Positions 34,052-42,484 of a stretch of 64,000 nucleotides of DNA are shown here, in pieces. The position numbers and the translations under genes were made by a program. The stretch lies in NCBI GenBank assembly GCA_964242415.1, contig CAXTAT010000005.1:1-64000 (forward strand), in the 5' to 3' direction. The DNA comes from DASWOJ01 sp964242415 (GTDB lineage Bacteria > Pseudomonadota > Alphaproteobacteria > Acetobacterales > Acetobacteraceae). The notes below the pieces were generated by a model. It ran no database searches and had not been told where the DNA came from. It saw only the letters and a list, made by a program, of their open reading frames with translations. Position 1 is the stretch's first letter. Every line of letters begins with the position of its first letter.

Positions 34052-36028
34052 TCACCCCACCGCATCCGGCTCAATCTCCACCAGCAGGTCACCGCTGCGC
34101 ACCGTCTCCCCCGGCGCGCACGCCACCCGGGCCACCCGGCCGGCCACGGGGGCAGGCAGGCGCATGACGACCTTCATGGCCTCCATCACCACCACGACCT
34201 GCCCCTGCGCCACCCGATCCCCCACCGCAGCCTCAACCGCCGTCACCAGCCCCGGCATCGCCGCCGTAACCCGTGGCCCGCCCGCCGCGGCGCTGGCGGT
34301 GAACGACGCGTCGATGGCCGGCACCACCCGCAGCGCATGCGTGCGGCCGTGCGCCGACAGCAGCACCTCACCATCCCGGCCCGCCGCGGCAAAGCGCACC
34401 GCCCGCCCGCCCGCCCGCACCGTAACAAGTCCGCCGGCATGGCTGGCAGCCACCGGAACGCCGTCCACCTCAAACGCATCGGCGCGCCCCGTAACCACCA
34501 CGTCCCGCGCGCCAGCCGGCCCATGCAGCGTCAGGAACAGCCGCGCCGGCCGCCCGGCCGCCCCCGTCAGGCGCAACCCCCCCAAGGTGCCCCAAGGACC
34601 CGGCCCCATGCCCCGCCGCGACTCCAGCCACACCGCAACCGCAGCATTCCGTGCCGCGGCGTCATCGCCCTCGCCCGGCGTCCATCCGTCAGGGAACGCC
34701 TCCCCCAGGAACCCCGTCGTCAACCGGCCCGCGGCAAAGGCAGGGTGGGCCACGATGTCGCACAACAGGGCCTGGTTGCTCGGCACCCCCAACACCACCA
34801 GGCGATCCAGCGCCGCCGCCAGCCGGGCCACCGCCTCGGCCCGGTCGGGCGCCGAGGCGATCACCTTGGCGATCATGCTGTCATAGTACGGCGTGACCAG
34901 GGACCCGGCCTCCACCCCCGTCTCCACCCGGATGCCCTCGCCCGCCGGAGGATCAAACCGGACCAGGGCGCCGGTCCCGGGACGGTAGCCTTGGCCGGGG
35001 TCCTCGGCATTCAGCCGCGCCTCGATGGCCGCGCCATGCAGCGGGATGGCATCCTGCGCCAGGGGCAGGCGCTCGCCGCGAGCAATGCGGATTTGCCATT
35101 CCACCAGGTCCAGGCCCGTCACCTGCTCCGTCACGGGATGCTCGACCTGCAGGCGGGTATTCATCTCCAGGAACCAGGGGGTGTCGTCGCCCTCCTCCAG
35201 GATGAACTCCGCGGTGCCCAGGCTGTCATAGCCGATCGCCCGGCCCAACCTGACCGCAGCGTCCACCAACGCATCCCGCACCGCGGCGGGCAGGTTAGGC
35301 GCCGGGGCCTCCTCGATCACCTTCTGGTAGCTGCGCTGGATGGAGCACTCCCGCTCCCACAAGTGCACCAGGTTGCCATGCTGGTCGCCGGCAAGCTGCA
35401 CCTCAATGTGCCGCGGCCGCTGGATCAGCTTCTCCAGCAGCAGCACCGGGCTGCCGAACGCCGCCTGCGCCTCGGCCCCCGCGGAGGCCAGGGCGCCGGG
35501 CAGCCCGCCCGCCTCCGCCACCCGCCGCATCCCGCGCCCGCCACCGCCCGCGCTGGCCTTCACCAGCACCGGGTAGCCAATGGCCTCCGCCTCCGCCGCG
35601 AACCTCTCCACCGACTGGTCATCGCCGTCATAGCCCGGCACGCACAGCACCCCGGCGTCCCTGGCAATCCGCTTAGCCTCGATCTTCGACCCCATGCGGC
35701 TGATGCAGGGGGCGGACGGCCCGATCCAGGTCAGGCCATGCCGGGCGCACAGCTCCGGCAGCACCACGCGCTCGGACAGGAAGCCATAGCCCGGGTGAAT
35801 GGCGTCGGCGCCGCTGGACAGCGCCGCCGCGATGATGGCGTCCCCGTCCAGGTAGCTGCGCGCGGCGTCGGCCGGCCCGATGCGGACGGCATCGTCGGCC
35901 TGGCGGACATGCAGCGCGTCCGCGTCGGCATCCGAGTAAACCGCGACGCTGCCCAGCCCCATGCGCCGGCAGGTGCGGATGATGCGGCAGGCGATCTCGC
36001 CGCGGTTGGCGATCAGGACGCGCTTCAT
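34052..36028 (-). CDS. mccA: 3-methylcrotonyl-CoA carboxylase biotin-carboxylase/BCCP subunit
   Basis: 658 residues from ATG 36028. The biotin carboxylase domain opens MKRVLIANRGEIACRIIRTC and contains KASAGGGGRGMR (ATP grasp), HPGYGFLSE and FLEMNTRLQVEHPVTE. A BT/linker region follows, then a C-terminal biotinyl domain VVVVMEAMKVVM with biotinylated K619. Length fits MccA (about 650-680). It carboxylates biotin for transfer by the MccB subunit encoded upstream, in leucine degradation. Propionyl- or geranyl-CoA carboxylase is the alternative; adjacency to a MccB-type subunit supports the call. Other leucine-pathway genes are not in the window. Confidence 0.88.
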   Translation of the reverse strand: MKRVLIANRGEIACRIIRTCRRMGLGSVAVYSDADADALHVRQADDAVRIGPADAARSYLDGDAIIAAALSSGADAIHPGYGFLSERVVLPELCARHGLTWIGPSAPCISRMGSKIEAKRIARDAGVLCVPGYDGDDQSVERFAAEAEAIGYPVLVKASAGGGGRGMRRVAEAGGLPGALASAGAEAQAAFGSPVLLLEKLIQRPRHIEVQLAGDQHGNLVHLWERECSIQRSYQKVIEEAPAPNLPAAVRDALVDAAVRLGRAIGYDSLGTAEFILEEGDDTPWFLEMNTRLQVEHPVTEQVTGLDLVEWQIRIARGERLPLAQDAIPLHGAAIEARLNAEDPGQGYRPGTGALVRFDPPAGEGIRVETGVEAGSLVTPYYDSMIAKVIASAPDRAEAVARLAAALDRLVVLGVPSNQALLCDIVAHPAFAAGRLTTGFLGEAFPDGWTPGEGDDAAARNAAVAVWLESRRGMGPGPWGTLGGLRLTGAAGRPARLFLTLHGPAGARDVVVTGRADAFEVDGVPVAASHAGGLVTVRAGGRAVRFAAAGRDGEVLLSAHGRTHALRVVPAIDASFTASAAAGGPRVTAAMPGLVTAVEAAVGDRVAQGQVVVVMEAMKVVMRLPAPVAGRVARVACAPGETVRSGDLLVEIEPDAVG

Positions 36029-36071
36029 GCGGGCGCCAACCGCCGGAGACCAGCCCGCAGCCGTGCAGCGC

Positions 36072-36170
36072 CGTCATTGCGAGGAGCGCTTGCGACGCGG
36101 CACTCCAGGAGTGGCAAGGACTGCGCTTGCCGCTCCTGGCTTGCCGCGCCAAAGCCGGCTCGCAATGACG
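36072..36170. repeat. 99-bp element with perfect 12-bp terminal inverted repeats
   Basis: CGTCATTGCGAG at 36072-36083 and CTCGCAATGACG at 36159-36170 are exact inverted repeats. The interior holds further palindromes (CACTCCAGGAGTG and TTGCCGCTCCTGGCTTGCC areas). It sits in the 178-bp spacer between mccB and mccA and could fold into a hairpin in the operon transcript. GTCATTGCGAG-ended repeats are common intergenic elements in several proteobacterial groups. Confidence 0.8.
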
Positions 36171-36206
36171 CGTGGTCGAACTGGTGGCTGACGGCTCGCA
36201 CCAACA

Positions 36207-37808
36207 TCACATCCGGTAAACCGGCGCACGCCGCATGTCGTGCGGCTCGCTGGCAGCCAGGGCCAGGCACAGGCCCAGCACGTCGCGGGTCTGCCCAGGC
36301 TCGATGATGCCGTCGTCCCACAGCCGCGCCGTGGCGTAGTACGGGTCGCTCTGCTCGGTGAACTGGTCGCGGGTCTGCTTGTCCAGCGCGGCCAGCTCCG
36401 CCGTGTCGGCCTCGCCCCGCTTGAGGCTGCTGCGCCGCAACTCCAGCAGCACGTTGCTGGCGACATCCGGGCTCATGGTGGCGATGCGCGCGTTGGGCCA
36501 GGCAAACAGGAACCGCGGCCCGAACCCGCGCCCGCACATGCCGTAGTTGCCCGCGCCATAGCTGCCGCCGATGATGACGGTAAACCGCGGCACCCGCGCG
36601 CAGCTCACGGCATAGACCAGCTTGGCGCTGTGCTTGGCGATGCCGCCGCGCTCGGCCTCGCTGCCGACCATGAAGCCATTGATGTTCTGCAGGAACAGCA
36701 GCGGGATGTGCCGCTGGTCGCACAGCTCGATGAAGTGCGCGCCCTTCAGCGACGACTCGGAGAACAGCGGCCCGTTGTTGGTGAGTATCCCAACAGGGTA
36801 GCCATGCATATGCGCGGTGCCGCACACCAGCGAGCTGCCCCAATCCGGCTTGAATTCGGCGAACTCGCTGCCGTCCACCAGGCGGGCAATCACCTCCCGC
36901 ACGTCGTAGGGCACCTTGGGATCGGCCTCGATGATGCCCGGGATTTCGGCCGGATCATGCAGCGGCGGACGGACGGGGCGCGTGACGGCGTAGCACGGCC
37001 GCCCCTGGTTCAGCCCGGCGACCATGCCGCGCAGCCGGGCCAGCGCCTCGATCTCGGTATCGGCCAGGTAGTCCGACACCCCGGACACCCGGGTATGCAT
37101 CTCGGCGCCGCCCAGGGTCTCCCCGTCCACGTCCTCGTTGATGGCGGCCTTGACGATGCTGGGGCCGCCCAGGTGGATGCGGGCCTGGCCGCGCACCATG
37201 ACCACCTCGTCCGACAGCGCCGGGATGTAGGCGCCCCCCGCCGTGCAGCCGCCGAACACCGCGCTGAGCTGCGGGATGCCGTCTGCCGACATTTTGCACT
37301 GCTCATAGAACGTGGTGCCGAAGTGGCCGCGGTCGGGGAACACGCGGTCCTGCTCCGGCAGGTAGGCGCCGCCGCAATCCACCAGATACAGGCAGGGCAG
37401 CCGGTTCTCGCGGGCGATCTCCTGGGCGCGCAGGTGCTTCTTCACCGTCTCGTAGAAGAAGCTGCCCCCTTTCACCGTGGCGTCGTTGGCGATCACCATG
37501 CAGGGCGTGCCGTGGACGACGCCGATGCCGGTGACGATGCCGGCGGCCGGGACCTCGTTGCCGTACAGCCCCCACGCCGCAAGCGGCGACAGCTCCAGGA
37601 ACGGCGTCAGCGGGTCCACCAGCCGGTCGATCCGGTCCCGCACCAGCAGCTTGCCGCGGCCATGGTGGCGCTTGGTGTGCGCCTCCCCGCCGCCGGCCAG
37701 GCTGTGCCGCAGCGCAGACCGCAGCGTGTGCAGCAGGTCGCCATACTGGGCCGCGTTCTGCTTGAAGCGGTCGTCCCGCGGCGAGGCCCGGCTGTCCAGA
37801 ACGGTCAC
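36207..37808 (-). CDS. mccB: 3-methylcrotonyl-CoA carboxylase carboxyltransferase subunit
   Basis: 533 residues from GTG 37808, with GGGGGA upstream. Carboxyltransferase (crotonase-like) halves are visible: KRHHGRGKLLVRDRIDRLVD, FFYETVKKHLRAQEIA, LVDCGGAYLPEQDRVFPDR, and GGCTAGGAYIPALSDEVVMV. The C-terminal half has LFLQNINGFMVGSEAE, GGSYGAGNYGMCGRGFGPRF and WPNARIATMSPDVA. Length (about 535) is that of MccB. It transfers carboxyl from biotin to 3-methylcrotonyl-CoA. Downstream mccA is the partner; the TetR gene upstream is the probable regulator. Confidence 0.93.
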   Translation of the reverse strand: MTVLDSRASPRDDRFKQNAAQYGDLLHTLRSALRHSLAGGGEAHTKRHHGRGKLLVRDRIDRLVDPLTPFLELSPLAAWGLYGNEVPAAGIVTGIGVVHGTPCMVIANDATVKGGSFFYETVKKHLRAQEIARENRLPCLYLVDCGGAYLPEQDRVFPDRGHFGTTFYEQCKMSADGIPQLSAVFGGCTAGGAYIPALSDEVVMVRGQARIHLGGPSIVKAAINEDVDGETLGGAEMHTRVSGVSDYLADTEIEALARLRGMVAGLNQGRPCYAVTRPVRPPLHDPAEIPGIIEADPKVPYDVREVIARLVDGSEFAEFKPDWGSSLVCGTAHMHGYPVGILTNNGPLFSESSLKGAHFIELCDQRHIPLLFLQNINGFMVGSEAERGGIAKHSAKLVYAVSCARVPRFTVIIGGSYGAGNYGMCGRGFGPRFLFAWPNARIATMSPDVASNVLLELRRSSLKRGEADTAELAALDKQTRDQFTEQSDPYYATARLWDDGIIEPGQTRDVLGLCLALAASEPHDMRRAPVYRM

Positions 37809-37861
37809 GCAATCCCCCGAAGCATGGCGCGGCTCGTTGCCTGGCCGGACCGCCGCAAGAC

Positions 37862-38554
37862 TTACCCCGGCGCAGCCGACGCCGATACCCCATGCAGCAC
37901 CAGCGACGCCAGGCGGTCGGCGACCGCATCCACGTCCTGCGCGCCGGATGATGGGCCAGGGGGGAATTGGCCAGGGGGGAATGGGCCGGAGGAGTCCTGC
38001 CCCAACGGCGTTTGGCCAAGGAAGTGATGCCACTCCAGCGACCAGTTCATCGCTCCCATCAGGAACAAGCGGACCAGCCGCAGGTCGGTGCCCGGCCGGA
38101 ACGCACCGTCGCGGGCGCCCTGGTCCAACAGCTCCTGCCACCAAGCCTCATAAAGCTGGCGCTGCACCAGCGCCTCGGTCCGCACCCGTTCGGGCACATG
38201 GGCGAAGATGCGGATGTTGGCCCCGATATAGTCGTTCCGTCCCAGCAAGGTATGCAGGTGCGCGGCAATGGCGGTCTGCAGGCGCAACGCCAGCGCCGCT
38301 CCGGCCGGCAGGCGGCCCATGTGGCGCCGCACCTCGGCGATCACCATGTTCACGCCGGCGTCCAGCACCTCCACCACGATCTGCTCCTTGGAGGGAAAAT
38401 GGTAGTAAAGGCTGCCGGCCTTCACCTCGCAGGCCGCGGCAATGTCCCGCATGGTGACGGCCGCATAGCCCTGCGTGCGAAACAATCGTGCGGCATGGTC
38501 CAGGGCCAGGCGGCGGAGGTCGGCCATCGGAACGGCCGGGACGGGGGCTGTCAT
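37862..38554 (-). CDS. TetR-family regulator
   Basis: 230 residues. The N-terminal HTH: ALDHAARLFRTQGYAAVTMR, DIAAACEVKAGSLYYHFPSK, EQIVVEVL. The C-terminal ligand domain has YIGANIRIFAHVPERVRTEA. Near the end, a Pro/Gly linker (GPFPPGQFPPGPSSG) is made by a 15-bp tandem repeat at 37954-37983. It lies 53 bp upstream of mccB on the same strand and likely controls the leucine/acyl-CoA genes; the ligand may be an acyl-CoA. That is inference from position. Confidence 0.88.
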   Translation of the reverse strand: MTAPVPAVPMADLRRLALDHAARLFRTQGYAAVTMRDIAAACEVKAGSLYYHFPSKEQIVVEVLDAGVNMVIAEVRRHMGRLPAGAALALRLQTAIAAHLHTLLGRNDYIGANIRIFAHVPERVRTEALVQRQLYEAWWQELLDQGARDGAFRPGTDLRLVRLFLMGAMNWSLEWHHFLGQTPLGQDSSGPFPPGQFPPGPSSGAQDVDAVADRLASLVLHGVSASAAPG

Positions 38555-38586
38555 TCAACCGGACTTGGGGTTGGGGGACGGCTACG

Positions 38587-39726
38587 CTAGGTCGGCCCCG
38601 GCAGGGGCGCCAGTCCAGCCGCGCGCAGCACGGCCAGCGTGTCGGCGCCCGGCGTCACCGCAGGGGCGGGCACCCCGGCCGGCGTTGCGGAGAACCGCGC
38701 CGCGGTGCGCGGCAGCGTCACGCCGTCCACCGTCGAGAACAGGTCGAGCGCCGCCGCCTGGGGGTGCGCTGCCGCCTCCGCCCAGCCCAGCACGGGGGAC
38801 ACGCAGGCGTCGGTGCCGGCGAAGTGCGCCGCCCAGTCGTCCCGCGTGCGCTCGGCAAACCGTGCGGTGAACAGCGCGGCCGTCGCGGCCCAGCCGGCGC
38901 GGTCCATCTGCGCCCCAGCCTGGATCGCCCCGGCCAGCCGCAGCCCCTCCAGCAGGGCTTGGTAGAACCGCGTCTCAATGGCGGCCACGGCGACGTAGCC
39001 GCCATCCAAGGTGGCATAGGTGCGATAAAACGGCGCCCCGCCATCCAGGATGTTGCCGCCCCGCTGGTCGGTCCACAGCCCGGCCGCCCGCAGGCCCTGC
39101 GCGAACGGGGTGAGCGATGCCGCACCTTCGAGGATGCTGGCCGCCACCACCTGGCCCTGCCCGGTGGCGCGGGCGTGCAGCAGCGCCGCCAGCACGCCGC
39201 ACGCCAACTGCATCGCCGCGCCGCCGAAGTCCGCCACCAGGTTCAGCGGCACCGGGGGCGGCTGGCCCGGCGTGCCCATGGCCAGCAGCGCCCCCGTCAG
39301 CCCCAGGAAGTTCAGGTCGTGCCCGGCGTCCGCCGCCATCGGCCCGGCGTCGCCCCACCCGCTCATGCGCCCGTACACCAGGCGCGGGTTGGCCGCCAGG
39401 CAAGCCGCCGGGTCCAGGCCCAGCCGCTCCATCACGCCGGGCCGGAAGCCCTCGATCAGCACGTCCGCGCCGCCGATCAGGCGCAGCGCGGCCCGGCGTC
39501 CCGCATCCTCCTTGAGATCGAGCACAACCGACTGCTTGCCCCGGGCCAATGCATCGAAGCGGGGCGGCGCTGGCACCCCCAGGTCGGACGCCCCGGGGCG
39601 GTCCAGCCGCACCACCTGCGCGCCCATCTCCGCCAGCACCAGCCCGCAATGCGGCACCGGGCCGATGGCGGACATTTCGATCACCCGGACGCCGGCCAGC
39701 GGCCCGGAAAGATTGCTTTCCGACAT
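38587..39726 (-). CDS. CaiB/BaiF family CoA-transferase or alpha-methylacyl-CoA racemase
   Basis: 379 residues from ATG 39726. Family III CoA-transferase signatures: PLAGVRVIEMSAIGPVPHCG, LVLAEMGAQVVRLDRPG, RGKQSVVLDLK, ADVLIEGFRPGVMERLGL, and YGRMSGWGDAGPMAADAGHD (with the conserved Asp). The HDLNFLGLTGAL and PLNLVADFGGGA-like segments are those of alpha-methylacyl-CoA racemase, which epimerises 2-methyl-branched acyl-CoAs. That fits the branched acyl-CoA setting. Formyl- or succinyl-CoA transferase remains possible. Confidence 0.88.
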   Translation of the reverse strand: MSESNLSGPLAGVRVIEMSAIGPVPHCGLVLAEMGAQVVRLDRPGASDLGVPAPPRFDALARGKQSVVLDLKEDAGRRAALRLIGGADVLIEGFRPGVMERLGLDPAACLAANPRLVYGRMSGWGDAGPMAADAGHDLNFLGLTGALLAMGTPGQPPPVPLNLVADFGGAAMQLACGVLAALLHARATGQGQVVAASILEGAASLTPFAQGLRAAGLWTDQRGGNILDGGAPFYRTYATLDGGYVAVAAIETRFYQALLEGLRLAGAIQAGAQMDRAGWAATAALFTARFAERTRDDWAAHFAGTDACVSPVLGWAEAAAHPQAAALDLFSTVDGVTLPRTAARFSATPAGVPAPAVTPGADTLAVLRAAGLAPLPGPT

Positions 39727-40132
39727 ACGTCAACCTAGCTACCTAACGTTCGCCAGGCAACCGTGGAGCCGCCGCCAGACCCAATTCCAGCCTGCTGCCC
39801 CTGCGCGTCATGGCGGGCGCCGCCAACCCCTATTCGACGCCCTACTGACGGGCGAGCACGAGTTGTTCCGCGCCCAGGTCCGCCGCCTTGTGGACATCGG
39901 GGCCTCGATCAGCGGGGGCGCTGGAGGAGGTGGCCAAGCGGCTGCCGGAGTAGCGCCGGGGCGGTCCTGATGGCACGGGACCAACAGGGCCTGATCAGGG
40001 GCAACCACCGCTAGCACGGAGCCGTGCGGCATCGCCGGCTGTGGCGAGGAACTCCGCCGCGGCTGGCGCAATCCGGGCGCGGCAGCATATGCGCAAGGCT
40101 GGCCGCATAGTCGGCCCTAATCTGGAGCCTCC
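39727..40132. other. intergenic stretch with a possible frameshifted remnant
   Basis: About 400 bp without an intact gene. Between 39809 and 39930 one frame reads PLFDALLTGEHELFRAQVRR, faintly like the N-terminus of an acyl-CoA dehydrogenase. A neighbouring frame ends ALEEVAKRLPE before a stop at about 39952. No single frame joins them. The assignment is weak. Confidence 0.25.
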
Positions 40133-40768
40133 ATGTCCGATGCAACCCGCCTCCTGATCGCCTTCTACTCACGGAGCGGCTCCGTCGAGCAGCTTGCCAT
40201 CGCTGCCGCAGACGCCGCCCGGGAGGCCGGGGCGGAGGTGCGGCTGCGCCGGGCGCGCGAGGTGGCGGACGAGGAGGCGATGAGCCACGCCGAGGGCTGG
40301 CTCGAAAACGCCCGCCGGCAGAACGCCCTCTATGAGGCCCCTACGAAGGACGACGCCGAGTGGGCCGACGCCATCCTGTTCGGCACGCCCTGCTACTTCG
40401 GAGCCATGGCGACGGAGCTGAAGAACTTCCTCGACCAACTGGGTCCGCAGTGGAAGCGCGGCGCGCTGGCCGGCAAGACCGGCGGGGCGTTCGCCGCCGC
40501 ATCCTGGCCGCACGGCGGGACCGAGGTGGTCACCTTGTCGCTGTATGCGCCCATGGCCCACCTGGGCATGGTGATCCTGCCGACCGGCTACACCGACGAG
40601 GCCATGCTGGAGGCCGGCTCGCCATACGGCGCCTCGACCATCGTCGGGTCCGGGCACCAGCCACCGCGCAACGAGGACCTCGATGCGATCCGCCACCAGA
40701 GCCGCCGCATGGTGGCGATCACCGGGGCGCTGATTGCCGCAGGGGAGATGCCCTGCCGCCGCGGGTAG
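40133..40768 (+). CDS. WrbA-like NAD(P)H:quinone oxidoreductase flavoprotein
   Basis: 211 residues from ATG 40133. Flavodoxin-like FMN site: LLIAFYSRSGSVEQLAIAAA. Then WADAILFGTPCYFGAMATEL, KNFLDQLGPQWKRGALAGKT, GGAFAAASWPHGGTE and HLGMVILPTGY, all WrbA landmarks. WrbA reduces quinones by two electrons and limits oxidative stress. Single-gene unit. Confidence 0.9.
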   Translation: MSDATRLLIAFYSRSGSVEQLAIAAADAAREAGAEVRLRRAREVADEEAMSHAEGWLENARRQNALYEAPTKDDAEWADAILFGTPCYFGAMATELKNFLDQLGPQWKRGALAGKTGGAFAAASWPHGGTEVVTLSLYAPMAHLGMVILPTGYTDEAMLEAGSPYGASTIVGSGHQPPRNEDLDAIRHQSRRMVAITGALIAAGEMPCRRG

Positions 40769-40918
40769 GCGCCTAAGCCGGGCCGCCGCCGGAACCGGTC
40801 CGCAATCGCGCGCCACCGCGATTTGTGTCCTTTGCGGTCCCGCCCCGGGACGATACACCGTGCCGGGCGTCCGGACTCCCTCAAGGCGCTGCGCACACGG
40901 AACAGCACGGTGACGACG

Positions 40919-42436
40919 ATGCCCTCCACCCCGCCCTCTCCCACCCCTCCCTCCGTCGCTCCCGCCCCGGTCGCCCCCTCCTCGGTGACCCTCTCCTCGG
41001 TGACGATGTCCTCCCGCGCCCTGCTGGAGCGGCTGTGGTCCACCATCGCCGACCGTGGGCGGTCCTATGCCGACGTGCTGCAGCCCGACGCCTCGGCGAC
41101 GCCGCTGCAGCGTGCGCAGGAGCTGGCCTCAGCCCTGCTCTCCGAACGCGGCGAGGCGTCCGGCGCCGCCGTGGCCCGGGAGCTGTCCCTGGCCTTGCAG
41201 GAGCTTGGCGCCGCCGACCGGCTGGCCTTCTACCGCTACCTCGCAGAGAACTTCCTGCCCGAGGAGGACCGCCTGCGCCGGGCCGCCGAGGCCTACCTGG
41301 CCGACGCCACCCCGGAACACGCCGCCCAGCTCGCCGAGGCTGCCGACCCGACCCGGCAGGAGCTGCTGCGCCGCATCAACATGGCGCCGGGCGGCACCGC
41401 GTCCCTCGTCGCCATGCGCCGGGAGCTGCTGGACCACCTGCGCGCCGAGCCGTCGCTGAAGCCGCTCGACTCCGACCTGCGCCACCTCCTGGGGTCCTGG
41501 TTCAACCGCGGCTTCCTGGAGCTGCGGCGCATCGACTGGCAGACCCCCGCGGCGGTGTTGGAGAAGCTCATCACCTACGAGGCCGTGCACGAGATCGCCG
41601 GCTGGACCGACCTGCGGCGGCGCCTGGCGCCGGACCGCCGGTGCTTCGGCTTCTTCCATCCGGCGCTGCCGGGCGATCCGCTCATCTTCGTCGAGGTGGC
41701 GCTGACCCAGGGCCTGGCGTCCTCCGTGCAGCCCTTGCTCGCGGGCGACGGCGACGAACGGGCCGAGCGCACGCGTGAGGCCGGGGCTGACACGGCGATC
41801 TTCTACTCGATCTCCAACTGCCAGGACGGGCTGCGCGGCGTGTCGTTCGGCAACTTCCTGATCAAGCAGGTGGTGGCGGAACTCAAGGGCGAGCTGCCCG
41901 GGCTGGTGCGCTTCTCCACGCTGTCGCCGGTGCCGGGCTTCCGCCGCTGGCTCGGCAAGCGGCTGGCCGGCCCGGACCCGCTGCGGGACGACGAGGTTGC
42001 AGCGTTGCGCCTCGCGGCAGGCGAGGACAGTGCGGAGGGCGACTCCGCGGCCCTGTTGCGCGGCCTGCTGGGCCGGGACCGCTGGTGGGAGGACACGTCC
42101 CTCGCCGAGGCCATGCGCGCCCCGCTGACCCGGCTCTGCGCCGCCTACCTCACCGACCCCGGCGAGGCCGGCCGCCCCGACCCCGTGGCCCGCTTCCACC
42201 TCGGCAACGGCGCGCGGCTGGAGCGGGTGAACTGGCTGGGCAACGTGGCGCCGCGCGGGATCGAGGAGTCGTATGGCATCATGGTCAATTACCTGTATGA
42301 CCCCGAGCAGATCGAGGCCAACCACGAGGCATTCGTCCGCGGCGTCGTCGTGCGGTCCGCCGCGGTGGACGTGCTGCTGGCGCCCGCGCGCCCGGCCGCC
42401 GCTCCGGCCGCGCCGCGCCGCAGCCGGAAGAACTGA
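40919..42436 (+). CDS. malonyl-CoA decarboxylase
   Basis: 505 residues from ATG 40919; ATG 41006 (476 residues) is also plausible because the first 30 residues are Pro/Ser-rich and neither start has a clear ribosome site. A helical N-terminal domain is followed by the catalytic domain: RRCFGFFHPALPGDPLIFVE, VALTQGLASSVQPLL, and FYSISNCQDGLRGVSFGNFL (active-site Ser region). ARFHLGNGARLERVNW carries the catalytic His. The enzyme converts malonyl-CoA to acetyl-CoA and CO2. The MFS carrier just downstream may bring in a dicarboxylate; malonyl-CoA synthetase is not present here. Confidence 0.93.
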   Translation: MPSTPPSPTPPSVAPAPVAPSSVTLSSVTMSSRALLERLWSTIADRGRSYADVLQPDASATPLQRAQELASALLSERGEASGAAVARELSLALQELGAADRLAFYRYLAENFLPEEDRLRRAAEAYLADATPEHAAQLAEAADPTRQELLRRINMAPGGTASLVAMRRELLDHLRAEPSLKPLDSDLRHLLGSWFNRGFLELRRIDWQTPAAVLEKLITYEAVHEIAGWTDLRRRLAPDRRCFGFFHPALPGDPLIFVEVALTQGLASSVQPLLAGDGDERAERTREAGADTAIFYSISNCQDGLRGVSFGNFLIKQVVAELKGELPGLVRFSTLSPVPGFRRWLGKRLAGPDPLRDDEVAALRLAAGEDSAEGDSAALLRGLLGRDRWWEDTSLAEAMRAPLTRLCAAYLTDPGEAGRPDPVARFHLGNGARLERVNWLGNVAPRGIEESYGIMVNYLYDPEQIEANHEAFVRGVVVRSAAVDVLLAPARPAAAPAAPRRSRKN

Positions 42437-42484
42437 ACGGGGCCGCCCGGATCACGGCAAAAGAACACCAGGGAAGGAAACTAG

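Noticed and set aside
39809..39952. Acyl-CoA dehydrogenase gene in the leucine cluster
   Set aside because: Only a short phrase resembles the family N-terminus and frames break at once; kept only as a low-confidence remnant note.
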